Part shown: positions 8,100-27,967 of the stretch, one piece after another
How positions within the stretch are numbered: the stretch's first letter is position 1
Layout of the letters: every line of letters starts with the position of its first letter
Assembly: GCA_036785705.1 (NCBI GenBank)
Contig: JAWUZG010000015.1
Coordinates: 3,177,001 to 3,241,000, forward strand
Direction: 5' to 3'
Length of the DNA: 64,000 nucleotides
Source: Acanthornis magna
Taxonomy: Eukaryota > Chordata > Aves > Passeriformes > Acanthizidae
Made by a program: the position numbers and the translations under genes
The notes under the pieces: generated by a model
Database searches by the model: none
Told to the model about the DNA's origin: nothing
Seen by the model: only the letters and a program-made list of their open reading frames with translations

Positions 8100-10700
8100 G
8101 TCTCTGACTGTCACTGCCCTGCCGGCCTGAGGCCGAGCCCCCTGAACCCCCAGGGCTGGCCTCCGGTACAGCCTCCAGGGGCACAGCCCCCTCCGGCACC
8201 GCCCGGGGTAGGATCATCCAAGGTGGGCGAGCCCGGTCCCTGTTAGCCCAGCCCCGTTACCTGGCAGAGGGGTCGGGGCAGCTCCCGGAGGAGAAGGGGC
8301 CCCGGGACACGGCTGCAGCCCGGGGCCATGGCTGCGGGCCGGGGATCCCTCTCCTGGAGCACGGCGAAAGCACAGCCCGCAGCGGGGAGCAGCTCCGGGG
8401 CACCCTTGTCCTGTCACCCGCCCCCGACCTGGCTGTGGGAATGTCACACCATGCAGGGAAGGTTTCCTCTGTCACATCCAACCCCGGGTTATGAGGGAAG
8501 GAGCCCAGACCATTGCACCCACTCCTGCCACAGATTTTCAAGCTCTCCTGTTAGATCTCATCCCACTCATGCAATCCTGTTTTTCCTCTTCTGTCTCTGC
8601 TTACAGCAAAAAAGGGAGCAGGACTTGTTAAAAGCACTTTTTGGGACATTTATCGTTTGCTGAATAACCAACGTACACTTCCCCTTCTTTTAGGGACAGA
8701 TTAAGGGGTAATGAGTTGCGTTGCATGGGAGGACAAAAAGGGAAAGCAGCAAGAGTTGCTTGTAACCAACTTTTGTGAATCACAGCAGTAGTTTCATTAA
8801 TATATAAACTCCCTCACTAGCTACGTGCCTAACCTGCTCACTGGCCTCGCCTCATCTCTTGAAAGCACTCACCTACTTGTACTCCTTCAAAATTCCGTGA
8901 GTGTGCCATAAATTTTACATGTATCACACTCCCATGACTAAAGTGTTTCTAGTTACAAAGCAAATTTAAATACTTCCAGAGGGCCTAAGCGACAGACTTG
9001 AAAGAGAGAAGCAAGCTCCATGTATTCCACACTGGTAAAAAAACATCCATTCAGGGAAACAATTGTTCTTCAGCTGTCAGAGAAGCCTCAGAGACATACA
9101 GAAAACAGGAAGCTGCTTGTATCCCCTGGCTGCTCACATGGCTTTTATGTTACATCAGCAACAGGTGACAAAACAACTCTGAAACAGGGCTCGGAGAAAG
9201 TATTTACAGTTTGAAGTATAAACACCCCAGAAGAGCACAAACCAGAGCGATAATTAGCAAGAAGCGCAGTCCGGGGGTTGGTTCAGCTGCAGTCTGTGCT
9301 GGCTGCCTGATTGGTATTGATATTGCACAGGAGAGATTAAGCTTGTTGTGTAAATCTGGAGCTGGAATGTACAAAGTGCTCTGGGTGACAAACACAACCA
9401 CGGCCTTAAAGGAAAACAAAGGAAGAAATGAAAAATTTCCAACATGCTGCTGTGAAAAGAATGGCTGCAGGAGAGGAAGAGATAGAACCAATTCTGCTAA
9501 AATTATATTAGCAGATCTCAACTGGGCAGGAAAACTTGGCAGAGGCTTTGGGGCACCTCCTTTAGAAAAACCTGTGCCAAGATGGTATGTGAAGCATGAA
9601 GAAGTGTAAAATAAAAACATATTTTGGGGGGATAAAAAACGAACAGGTTTTTTTGCAAAAAGCAGCTTTGGTTTTAAAAACCATGGCAGAGCAAGATAAA
9701 GCACAGAAGTCATGGAAGGCCTGAGTGGGGGAAGAATTTAACAATTTGAGTGTCAGGTTGACAGCCAAAAAATGCTTTATAATGCAATTTCATCACGTTA
9801 ATATTAAAAAAAAGTCCTTGCAGTAGAGATGTGGTGTTAATAATGTTGACAAATCTTTTCTTCTCACCACAGATCTTCTATTTTTGCTGTGCATTGAGCT
9901 TCAACATTTCACGGTCAATGAATCTAACCTGAATTTCCGCTCCTCTGCATTACTGAACTCACCACCTCAGCGATATCAAATAACTGTAAGGAAAAATATT
10001 CCCGAGTTTCTGTGCAGTATCACAGTTTCTTAAAAAGGATCTCTTAAATCTTAAGGTTTTCATCATGTGCTGTCCTCTCTTTCTAAAATTGTGTAGTTCC
10101 AGTCTGATATGAAGCACCGATCTGCAATAATGTCATTATTGCTTAATTTCAAATCCTCCCCTCCCTTGGAAGAAATCTTTTCCTTCTACAGTAGCAAACT
10201 CACCTCTCCTTAGTTCTCTTTGGCAGAGAGACAAAAGGGAGGCTGCCTCAGGGTGATAAATGTATTTTCAGCAACTCCTGTTAAAATTATGGCTCTTTTT
10301 TTGTCCTCAGTTTGCAAACCAAAATAACAATCCTTCTCACAGCACAACTAAGGACTTCATGTACACCAGGAGAAACAACAGTAAGACTTACAAGAAAATA
10401 AATGCTGGAGCCAGAAAGAAGGACCCAAAACACATTTTCTTGGTATATTATTTTTTTAATATATTAAAAAATTACAGTTTCAATGAAGAAGTAGAAAAAT
10501 AAGAAATTCTTTGGAAAGTGCTTGTGAAATACAAGCAGTTCCCCAGAAGGCATTAATTATCTGAACTACCACACATAAATGACCCAAGCGTTCAGTGAAC
10601 TACTGATACAATCCCAATCAATATACTGAAAAGAGAGGCTTTAATAAAATGGAAAAATATATTTTCACTAACAGGTCTATCTCAAACTGAGGAAAGCCAT
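8100..10700. other. Intergenic stretch between the unrecognised gene and IFT52
   Basis: A short CpG-containing block lies at about 8100-8420. The rest is AT-rich with no recognised gene. Between 9204 and 9713 both strands are open for more than 130 codons; the minus-strand frame ends in a hydrophobic segment (see findings). No CR1 was recognised. Confidence 0.5.
10640..10645 (-). terminator. IFT52: Candidate IFT52 poly(A) signal
   Basis: ATTAAA on the minus strand, about 60 bp after the IFT52 stop codon. A second ATTAAA lies at 10455-10460. Which one is used cannot be decided from sequence alone. Confidence 0.4.
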
Positions 10701-10703
10701 GTC

Positions 10704-13700
10704 TCAGGTACCATTCTGGAATCCAGCGTCACTCGGATCTGTATCATGTTCCTTAAGTGAGGGAAGAGGAAGAAAAAAAAAAAAGAAGAAAAAACATTTT
10801 AACAACACGATAGAACTGTAAGATTTTTGGCTTAACCGGATTATGTGAAACAGGGAATTCTTGTTAGCACAAACTGCTGCTCTGCCAACATGCTCCAAAC
10901 ACACTTTGAAGCAGCAAATCCACTAGGAAGAATTATTTTAGCACAGCTGTATTTCAGTACAGCTCCTGAGGAACAATGCTGGTTTCACTGTGCACTGCAG
11001 CAGTGGCCAGAGCTGTGAACACTCCTGAGGACACACTGCTTTCACTCAGGCCACTAATGAACTGGATTTAGCTGCCATTACAAACTACACTTGCATGTAT
11101 TAATCCCCCAATTAAAATAAATGAGAGACTTAATAAATTGAGCACTACATGTTTTATAGAGATTAACAGTCATAAGTATTCTGGATCACACTCCATTGGT
11201 TTAATTTATTGCACAACTAATTTCTTGCATCACTGTACCTCTTGTCTGTGACAAGTGTAGCTGCTACAACGACACACCACCCTCAGCTGCTACTATCAAC
11301 TACTCACTTGTAATTGTTATTAAAAATACCTGATTCAGTTTCTTAAACTCAACCACTTGGAAGAAGATGTGCTCCAGGATGTATTTGGCATCTTGCTTCT
11401 CCTTTGGGAGCTCACTCGTCACTCCCAGGATATCGCCGCATTTCCGTACGTAAAACTCCAGGTCATCATCAGTGCCTAAAGGAGCACCCAGGGGAGAAGG
11501 CAGGTGAGTATCACACACATCTGGAGCAGCTGGCCAAAAACCTGCTCTGAATCTCCATTTGCTGTTGGCATTCTGGGAGGTTCAGTCCTATAACCAAGCT
11601 CAGTGAACATGCCATGATGCATTCCTGCAGCCAGTACCTTCTCATCTTCTTTAGGTGTTTAGAATAATCCTAACATTTTAACTTCAAAGCATAAAAAAGA
11701 CGTGAAATTCATCAGCAAGAGTGGACAAAGCAATTTATGCACAATATAGGAAACAGCAGGCAGAAGCATGATAAAATGTCATGTAACAGACAAAATATAA
11801 TCTCATGGTACATAAAGCCACACTATCAATTTTCAAAGCCTTTCAATTCTTAGATCAGGATGAGAGCAGTAGATTTTCCCAAATAAGGCCAATGCTTTAA
11901 AATTAAATATAACAATTTTCCTCTAAAAACTTGGACTGTTATATAGATGTGCAAACAATCTGCTCCACTTACATTTGTTTGTGATCTCTGCAAGTCGTGC
12001 TTTCTCAGAGGAAAAGGTTTCATCCAAGTCAAACAATTCCAGAGCAGGAGGAGGCAATTCTCTGAAAGCAGGTGGAAAAACCTTGGAGAGAAAAAGTAGC
12101 ACACATTATTGCCACATATTTTTCTTACACTTTAGAGATCTCTAAGACAACAGTTTTGAACTTATATTGGACTTGAAGAAACCATCTAGAAAGTCAAAAG
12201 CAACTCCAAAGGCCACTGAACAAAGGGACACCATTTGAAATTTCCATTTTTATATTGTAAAAGTAACTGAACATTCCAAAAGAGTTTAGTCACAAGTATG
12301 CCAGAATTACCACCCAGCATCACAACTACACATTCTTATTTGCAGTTTCAGTTTTGCTCCATGAGACCCAGGTGATGGCTGAGAGCTGAGGAACTAAATT
12401 GGCCGTAACAGCTCACCCTGAAAATATATTCACATCAATTCTGGTCAGACTATTTTTTGTTTCATGCAGGCATCATTTATGTCACAAGTTGGCCTTGGGT
12501 TTTTAAAAAGCAGTGCATGAGACACCACTTTCAGTTGCACTTCTGCAGCTTTCTCAGTGGCCAGGGAAAAGAAAGACAGAACAATGATGGCAAAATTCAG
12601 ATACTCAGAGACTCCTGCTTTCTGAAATTAGTTTGACACCACCATAGCTCATGTTGTTGCTGTCAGCCCAACCCTCTGCTGGTAAAAGTTTGATCAGCTC
12701 CTGCTGTAAAAGACCAATGCTCCACTTTGTGCTTCCCCTGAGGATCTGGGAGATGGAAGCAGAGCAGGACAGACTGGCTCCTCCCTGGCAGCAGTCAGTG
12801 CAGTACTGACACCACCACTGCTCTCTGAAATACCACATCCTGTTTTCATAAGGAAGGCTGAGCACCTCACAGGACTGGGAGCAGCTGCTCAACCAAAGGC
12901 TTATACACACAAGGATTCTGTAATGGTAGCACACACTACATTTTGAAGCTCTTTTGATAAAAATTAGAAGTGTAAACAAGTGCTCTTTCCTAAAAGATGG
13001 TCCCTGCAGTGTACTCAACTCCCAAGTGATTAATTATTACTACAGCATTTCTCACTACTCTTTTTACAGAACTATGGAAATGACACAGAGGTTTTGCATG
13101 AAACAAATCGACCAGAGACTCATTAAGGTTGAAAAAGACCTCCAAGATCATCAAGTCCACCCTTAATGGAGAAGGGTTCTCCCTGTGCTGTACAAGCAAG
13201 AAAATTACTCACAGCTGGCTGGAGGACAGGTAGTGGACTCTCAAATTCAGGCTGAATGAGTTGGAGAGGTTCATGTTTCACATTCAGTTCTTCATAAGCT
13301 CTACAGCATAGAAAAATTCAAAGTATGAGGGGAAAAATTATACAGCATCCATTTCCACTTGCAAGCTACAGAGACAGATTTTTATAAACACACCAGCATC
13401 AAAGTTTTGCACAATAACAGCACAAAAAAATGGGATGTTGATTTTAGGACCTCAGAGAACTACAGATCAGTAATAAACAACTTCTACAGTGAGAAAATTA
13501 AAATTGTGACAGAAAATGATAGGTGGATATATCAGATGATTTTTAAAAATCACAGTTCAATTCTTCAATCAACTTTTAAAGGGATGAACACGGATGAAGA
13601 AAAAGTGATTGAGCACAAAAAAAGCAGAACTGGGATTTCACAAAGGTTTGTAAGGAAGTCAATACCCAAAAGTTATTTTTAAAAAGAGTATGACTATAGC

Positions 13701-16700
13701 TAAGACAAGAAGCAAGAGAAAACATCATTGGCACACTGTACAAATCCACAATCTGGTATATCCATAGTCAAAATGGTGCCTACAGCTCAGTCCTTCCTGC
13801 TCTTGAGGAGGCAGAGTTAGGCACAAATAGAAAATGCACAACACAGAATGGAATAAATAAATAAGTAATAAGAAAATTACAGCTGCTGACTTGATAACTG
13901 AAGGGAGGGCAGTTGTGTCCAGCTGATAAAGGGATGTATCAAACAGCTTTGTGAAGTCTCTCGGGTTCTCATCTCCCTCCTGCAGGCAGACTCGCAGCTG
14001 CTCAGAGAGCGCAGCAGTGTCTGGGAGCACAGTGTAGTCTGAAATCTGAACACACAGATACACACCTCTGTCATTTAAAATGGACAACCCCTTCCCATAG
14101 TCTCTTTCGAGTTTATATCTCACCTAAAATATCACTTAGAAATAATTATTTCACTCTACCAGGTATGGCCCTTTGCAGTGCAGTTCACTAAACCAGTAAC
14201 TGTGCCAACTCTTCCCTTAGCTGTAAATGGATGCTTTAACTGGATTTCTGGTATTGTTTTTAAACTAAAAGAGCCAGGTTACCAGTCAACTGTGCAAAAC
14301 CGTTGTTCTTTTAGGCACACAGACTGCACAATGTTATCACATATGTTATTTCCTATTACAAGCAGCATTTGTATCCATCAATTAAAAAAACAACTAAAAC
14401 TGACACACAGATCGATCCTGACTCACACACAGAAAATCTGCCTTTCCTTCCTGCAGATTCCTCTTGTCTGAGGCCTCAGAGTGAAGTGCAAACTCATTAC
14501 ACTGGAGCAGTCCATCTCAAACATGAGCAAATTCGGAAGACACTTTCACCAATTATATCTGATAATGAATAGCAATCTGAGTGATACCATAATTTTTTAC
14601 ACCTAAGCCATCTGTCTACTCAATCTCAGACCATGAATAAAGGTTCTGCAACAACAGTAGCACACATCTTGCTGTTAACCACTCTGTGCTAAATACACGG
14701 TGTGCCAAAAGTGGTGCTGCCAGATCACACTGCTCTTTACCTCCTTGTGATGGATCTCTCTTACCTCAGGGTCCTCCATATCCATCTGGTTTAAGTGGAT
14801 ATCTGATGTTGTGAGCCACTGGAAAAGGACATCCTGGAGAAGAGCAAAACTTAATTAATTTCAGGAGAATCCAAGTAATCTCATACTATGCTTATATACA
14901 TTAAATCTATTAAATAACAAACCATGAAAAGAATGAAAAAAATGTAATAAAACAAAGAATATATGTTAGTATTGGCTTAGAATCTCCATACTGAATCCAT
15001 TTCATAGCTGTCTTGCTCTAAACTGAAGCTGAGCCTGGAGTGCTTTGCAAATGTTGTGAAGATCCACTAGGGTGTTCTGAAAGGAAAAAAAACAAGCCCC
15101 AAAAAACTCCAACTTACCATGATCTTACCATTTTCTTCTTTATCTAAATATTGGTCATTGAACATGTGCGAAGATCCCAGTGCTGCCATCTTTCCACCTT
15201 TACTCTATCAACAAAGAATACAATATAGCAAAAATTCTTTCCAAATCACAGTTTTAGAGGCAATTGTTATTGCATTGCATTACTTGTCTACATAGTAAAA
15301 ACCTGTGTTAAACTTGTTCCTATGTTTGTAACTATTGCTTACTATTAGATTTTTGAATTTATTTCTATAAATTAACAAGACTGGATGAGTAAGACAACAT
15401 ATGAAAAATCTCCTGGTTCCAAGGTAACAGGCCTCTTCCTTCATTCAATATGGTGCACTAACAAAGCCAAGGATAATCTTATCTAATAAATTATCACTAA
15501 AACAGTGGAAAACCCCCTGAAATTTTAAAGAACAACTAAATATATCCACCAGTCAACCAAAAAGAAAGGGGTATTTGCTGACCACCTCATTAATTCTCCT
15601 CTGAACCCCATGCAAAGAAATTTGCCATAAAAAGAGGCAGGAGTCACTGGGCTCATCTGGAGTTTGCAGATGCATCAAAAATTGAGGTGGGTTTGTAAGT
15701 ATCCCCAAAATATCCACTCACAATTTCTGTGTGGGGCAGAGGGGAGCACAGGGAGTGCCCCAGGCAGCTCATACCTCATGCTGATAGAAAGCCAGGATAG
15801 GCCTGTTGAGAGGGAAGCAGACGGATCCTGTTGACAGAACTGCCACTGCTGGCTTCATCACATTCAGCGTGGCTCCAAAAGGATACACAAAGGTGAGAGC
15901 TCTGCAGGAAATACAGAAACTCCATAAGCACCTGCAAGCATCAGGCAGGCTGGACAGATTCATAAAACTCAAACTGAAACCCACAGACTAGAGGCAAAAA
16001 AGATCTGGTCATGAGAACAGTAATTCCTTTCCAAACTTATCCCTCCTGCTCTTTCAGAGGTTATCAAGGAGCAGATTCTCCTTTCCAAATATAACCTAAG
16101 AAGCTGACGTAAGAAATGCATTAAAAAATCTCAACACAACCTACAAACAAATCTACACACAACCACAGTGTACCGCTGCTAATCACAAACCTGCCAATTC
16201 TGAGGTATTCTACATATTTTCACATCAGTTTCCTCACAGAAAACACTTACTGTGAGTCATGGCCCCTTCCATCTTCATCTGCTGTCTCAAGCACTGTTTT
16301 CTTTGCAGCTGCACTGATTCCCCTATAAGATGATGAAAAGCAAAACTTACTGAAAACAAATCAAAACTTACTGAAAATAATCCAGATTACAAGAGCTTAC
16401 TGTGAAGATTTACACCCCCCCCATATTTACCTGTTCAATACTCCATCAGAGATTAGTGCTTCTTTTGGGTGGTGGTACTTGTAATACACGTTTCGTACTA
16501 CAGCATCTTGAAAAAAGAAAAAAAATAGAAATTTACACCTCAGCTGATCAGTGTGCTGGATTTAGCAAGGAAAAATTAGTTTAGCTCTTGGATTCCCTGG
16601 GTGTTTACTTCTAGCACCATAAAGCTGGCATTTTGCTCCCAAAAGAATTGAAATCAGCCTTCACTACTGTTTCCTTTCGGACAGAAGAGATTTAGGACAG

Positions 16701-18899
16701 GAATATATTTTCAAATTCAAATAAAAATAAAAAAGTAAGCACATCTCCATCTCCTGTAAAGCAAAAGAGACAAAAAGATGATCCAGTTAAAACAGCATGC
16801 ATCAACTTTTACAACTCGATTTTTTTAAATACATCTTCCCAACGCTTGATGAATCAAATCCCACTGATGCAACCAAAGACATAGTCTAAAAAAGACACCA
16901 AAGACCTCAAATATTTTATGTATACTGAGCCACAGTTGCCTTGGGCTGTTGGGGGATTTTTCCACATTGGCAGCACAAAACTAATGAATGACATTTTATT
17001 GGTCTGCTAAAGAAAAGTGTCACTTCTTATTCAGGGTGAGAGTGAAGTGATTCAATTCTTTAAAATGTGTGCAAATTGTTTTAAATTAAGAGCTTTTTAA
17101 TCAAGAAATTTCCCTAGAATTAATTTTTTTTAGTAAATTAAAACTAACAACTACAGCAAAGGAATGGAGATGGCCAAGATGTCCATACACTCTGTCCATG
17201 GAACGCCTTTGCTGTGCCAGTATTACCCTGCCATGTGCAGGCAGATTTAAAGAAAAAGTATCTTTTAGAACAAAAGATACTTTGAAAGAAAAATCTGCTT
17301 GGCTTGTATCCACAAAGGCTGAACCTGCTCTTTCAATTTTGCTCCAAACTGATGAATAAAAGGTAGCAATGGATCCCATTACCATTATTGAAAATTATCC
17401 CATATTCTTCCAGCAAAAAGTTAATATTTGTGCCATTCCGGGACTCTCCACCTTCTCTCAGCATCACCAGGATGGCCCCACCATCCTCCAGGAATTTCTT
17501 CAGAACAGAAAACTAGAAAACAACAAAGATCCAGAGAAAAAAAAGGACACATGAGAAGCTACACACAAAACTTCAGGAAGTTATATTGAGATGAGGGAAG
17601 CTAAATGATTTTGACTGCTTGCATTTAACTTGATCCTATAGGAAAAACATTCAAATTTCAATTTATGTGAATTAATTTAAAGCAGCATTACAGCAAAGTC
17701 TTCTGTGTTGTTCTTTTCTACTTAGGCAAATTTTAAAACATGATTAATTTGTAAACAATTATTGACTTCTTACCTCATCAGCACTGAACTTCTCTCTTGG
17801 CCCTGCTGTAATCCACAATTTCACCCCAAACAGTCTCTCAGATGTGATCTCATCTTTTAAGCTATTAATAGATTAACAAAGACACACATTATTCTTGGAT
17901 ATAGCCCTGAACCACAACTTTTTCCTTTTGCTTTTTTAAAGGACTGGCAAATGAACACAAAGCAAATCACTTCAGTCACTTTGCCTCCTTTTATCTGGGT
18001 TTGAAGTTGACAACTTGAGCGAAAATAATCCTTACAAATGTCAACCAGCTAAAGCGTAACACTCCTCTAACAAGGCACTGTGGCAGATCCAGAGCTGCTG
18101 TGAGCTGTCACAGCTGCTATTAAACTTTGCACCTGAGGAGACTCCTATTATTTTTCTTTTTCTTCTTTTTGGTCTGGACACATTTCATAGAATAAGCTGA
18201 ATTGGAAGGGACCCACAAGGATTATCGAATCCAACCCCTGACCCTGCACAGACATCCCAACAATCCCACCCTGTGCATCCCTGAAAGCGTTGTCCAAATG
18301 CTCCTGGAGTTCTGGGGAGCTGGGCAGTGCCCCATTCCCTGGGGAGCCTGGTCAGTGCCCCATTCCCTGGGGAGTCTGGGCAGTGCCCAGCACCCTCTGG
18401 GGGAAGAAACTTTCCCTGATATCCCACCTAACCCCCTCCCAAACAGCTCCATGCCCTGCCATTTTGCAGCAGTCAGATAGTATCATCTGTATCAGCGCCG
18501 TTTTCTTTTTGTCCCAACTCCAAATCAAGACAGATTCACAAATCTGTAGGAGGAGCTTCATCCTTACAACTTACACTCCATCTCCTCCACAAGCGAGACA
18601 GCTGTGGCTCCAAACACCACGCACAGCATCCCACATTGTCAGAAGAGATGCCACAGGGCGCCATCAACGCGAGAGAGCGACCGCAGCTCAGGAGACACAC
18701 CCCAAAGGCCACTCGGGTACCCGAGGCGGACCACACACCCCCGGCGGGGCCTGTCCGTGCCCCCGAGAGCCGCCCCTCACCTCTGCACCTTCCAGCTGCC
18801 GCGCAGCCTCTTCCGCAGGGCCTTGTAGCCGCCGGCCGGCGTGAAGCTCTCGCCCTTGGAGGCGTTGAACACTATGGCATTGCGCGGGCCGCTCTCCAT
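10704..18899 (-). CDS. IFT52: IFT52, intraflagellar transport protein 52 (complete)
   Basis: IFT52 is a core subunit of the IFT-B complex that carries cargo in cilia; its C-terminal part binds IFT46. Thirteen coding exons join in frame: 18781-18899, 17774-17861, 17383-17512, 16431-16506, 16251-16322, 15775-15901, 15118-15204, 14765-14833, 13891-14045, 13213-13300, 11973-12081, 11330-11475 and 10704-10751. All have GT donors and AG acceptors. The total is 437 residues plus TGA at 10706-10704, the same length as human. The start ATG at 18899 begins MESGPRNAIVFNA, equivalent to human MEKELRSTILFNA. The GIFT-type N-terminal domain includes FVYPFGATLNVMKPAVAVL and CFPLNRPILAFY. The C-terminal segment includes EFYVRKCGDILGVTSELP and FFQVVEFKKLNQ. 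No frameshift or missing exon is seen. It is the neighbour of MYBL2 and SGK2, as in human. Confidence 0.98.
13105..13168 (-). mobile_element. Short CR1 LINE fragment in IFT52 intron 10
   Basis: The plus strand contains TCATTAAGGTTGAAAAAGAC followed by CTCCAAGATCATCAAGTCCA, the reverse complement of a common CR1 3' region. It lies just below exon 10 (13213-13300), within the intron between exons 10 and 11. Confidence 0.65.
18185..18445 (-). mobile_element. CR1 LINE 3' fragment in IFT52 intron 1, with an internal duplication
   Basis: The plus strand begins with a CATAGAAT-type terminus and GAATTGGAAGGGACCCACAA, followed by ATCCAACCCCTGACCCTGCA and the CCTCTGGGGGAAGAAACTTT / CTAACCCC segment, all typical of an inverted CR1. 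Between about 18310 and 18395 a unit with the core GCAGTGCCCCATTCCCTGGG is tandemly repeated, with CAGTGCCC occurring three times. Confidence 0.8.
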
Positions 18900-19250
18900 A
18901 GGCTGCCCCGGGGCTGCCGGAGGGCTCTGGGCAGCAGCGGGGAAGCGCCAGCGCTCCGGCCGCCCGCGGGTCCCCAACGCGGCCCCGCCGTGTCGCCGTC
19001 ACCACGCGCGCTCCGCCCTAGCAACGCTCCGAGCGGACGCATGCGCGGGTGTCGCTCCCCCCCCGCAAGTGCAGAGGTCGCCGCGGTGGTTCGCTCCGCT
19101 CCCCCCCAGGGAAAGGGGCGGGGCGGTACCACTGCGTAGGGCGGAGGGGTGTGACGGGGCAGGGCCGGGGGCTCCGCGCTCCCGCCCTCCCGCAGCGCAG
19201 AGCCTTGGTTCTCGCCGGCGCCTGTCAGCCGCGGGGTCAGCTCAGCTACT
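18781..19250 (-). promoter_or_regulatory. IFT52: IFT52 CpG-rich promoter and exon 1
   Basis: A CpG-dense block around the IFT52 start codon at 18899 and upstream to about 19250, without a TATA box. GTTGCTAGG on the minus strand at 19025-19017 matches one half of the RFX X-box common in cilia genes, but the second half is poor, so the X-box call is tentative. Confidence 0.6.
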
Positions 19251-19319
19251 CTGCTGACGTTTCTGGGCCTTTGCTCTTACTTGTGTTTAAAATCCCACTC
19301 GTGACAGATACAGGTTCTG

Positions 19320-19480
19320 CCCTGCGAGGGTGGGGCGGCCCTGGCACAGGTTGTCCAGAGAGGCTGTGGCTGCTCCACCCCTGGAAGTGTCCAAGGGCAG
19401 GAGGAGCTTGGGCTAGTGGAAAGTGTCCCTGCCCCTAGCCTTTAAGGTCTGCAACCCTTCGATGATGCTGTGATCAGCTT
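19320..19480 (+). mobile_element. CR1 LINE 3' fragment
   Basis: Sense CR1 sequence: TGGCACAGGTTGTCCAGAGA, then CTGGAAGTGTCCAAGGGCAG, GAGCTTGGGCTAGTGGAAAG, TGTCCCTGCCC and a degraded terminus with GATGATGCTGTGATCA. It lies between the IFT52 promoter and the SGK2 3' UTR. Confidence 0.8.
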
Positions 19481-19627
19481 AAAGAAAGGAATTCCTCTTT
19501 AAATTAAAGCCAGCAGTGTTACAGTGACTTCAGGCATACAGGCCTGTGGTCTCAGGCCCAGCTTCCCACTCCCTTCCCTCTCTCCCTCCGATCCAGGACA
19601 GCCAGAGAAGCACATCAGTGTTTGCAC

Positions 19628-20078
19628 TTTAATATAAACCATGTCATATTTGCAACGACTTCAGCATATACAAGATAAAGCCTGATAAAAAAAAAAAACC
19701 AAACAATTGCTCCAGCACAAGGATCCCCACAGCATGAGCGCCACACAACTTTTAGAAAGCCACCCCTTGTTTGTGCCTGTGTTGCTCTAAGCCCCCGCTC
19801 CTGCCCCCAGCAACAGCACAAAACAGCTTAAAAAAAAAATAAGTGGGAAGTGACATTCAATGGATACTCCAGCGTTTAAATTAAGGCAGAATAAATAACC
19901 GTTCCATCAGTGATGGGCATTTTCAGGTGAGGGCTGGAACCTGGAGCACAGCCACCCATCGCTGTGCACTGCCCTGTGCTCATCACAGTAGTGTTGGTGT
20001 GCCTCGGGCAAGTCAAGCACATGCTGTGAAAGCACCCACCACCCCCCACCAGAGTTCAGCTATAAAGTTATTTTTATT
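19628..20078 (-). terminator. SGK2: Candidate SGK2 poly(A) signals
   Basis: Two minus-strand signals could end SGK2: AATAAA at 20078-20073 and ATTAAA at 19633-19628. They would give 3' UTRs of about 0.8 and 1.25 kb. Neither can be preferred from sequence alone. Confidence 0.35.
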
Positions 20079-20855
20079 TTTCCAAGCAACTCAGCCTCTT
20101 TCCACACCCTTTTGATCTGGGATTTTCCTCCTACACCTTGGCTCCTCCATCACAGCCTCCTTGTTGCTTCAGTAGCACCCCAATCCTGGACCAAAGAGAT
20201 GATCCACTCACGTTGAGGAGGGACAGACTGGCATGAAAGGCCACAGTGCAGCCTAGGATTTACAGATCTGCAGCTGCCTTTGGAGCAATAACCGATGAAC
20301 AGATTTTCCCTCAGCCCAGCTCAGTCCAAGATGAGTAGCTCGGGTGACAGAGTCCACTTAAAGGAAGGAAGTCACTGTTCATGGTGATGCAAAGATGTGA
20401 AGAGTTTCCTTCTCTGTCGAGGGCTTGGGAAAAGACATTGGACATAGCTGAGCACAGCTCCACAAAAAAAAAAAAATTAAAAAATGTGTCCAGTTATAGG
20501 GACATGGCTGTTGATATGAATGATGGCACATACCTCAACCATAAATACAACCACAGAGTGAATACAGTTCTGCCAAGTAGCACAAGACACTCGGGGGGGA
20601 AATTATAATCAGTGTCCCACTTTCCTTGGCAGGGAAACATTCATTTAAGGGAGAAAATCCACCAAACAGCAAAATTAAGAGCTCTGTTCCATCCCAGCTT
20701 CTTAGTGTGTTAGTGCCAATTTCCTTAAACCATGAGCAAAGGACAACACTACTCCTCTCAAAAGAAAAAGAAAAAACGAACAAACAAAAATAACCCAACC
20801 AAAAACATAACCCCCCATTCATTTAAAATATGACTTCACAAAGCCTTTGTAAAAC

Positions 20856-27967
<7,112 letters not shown>

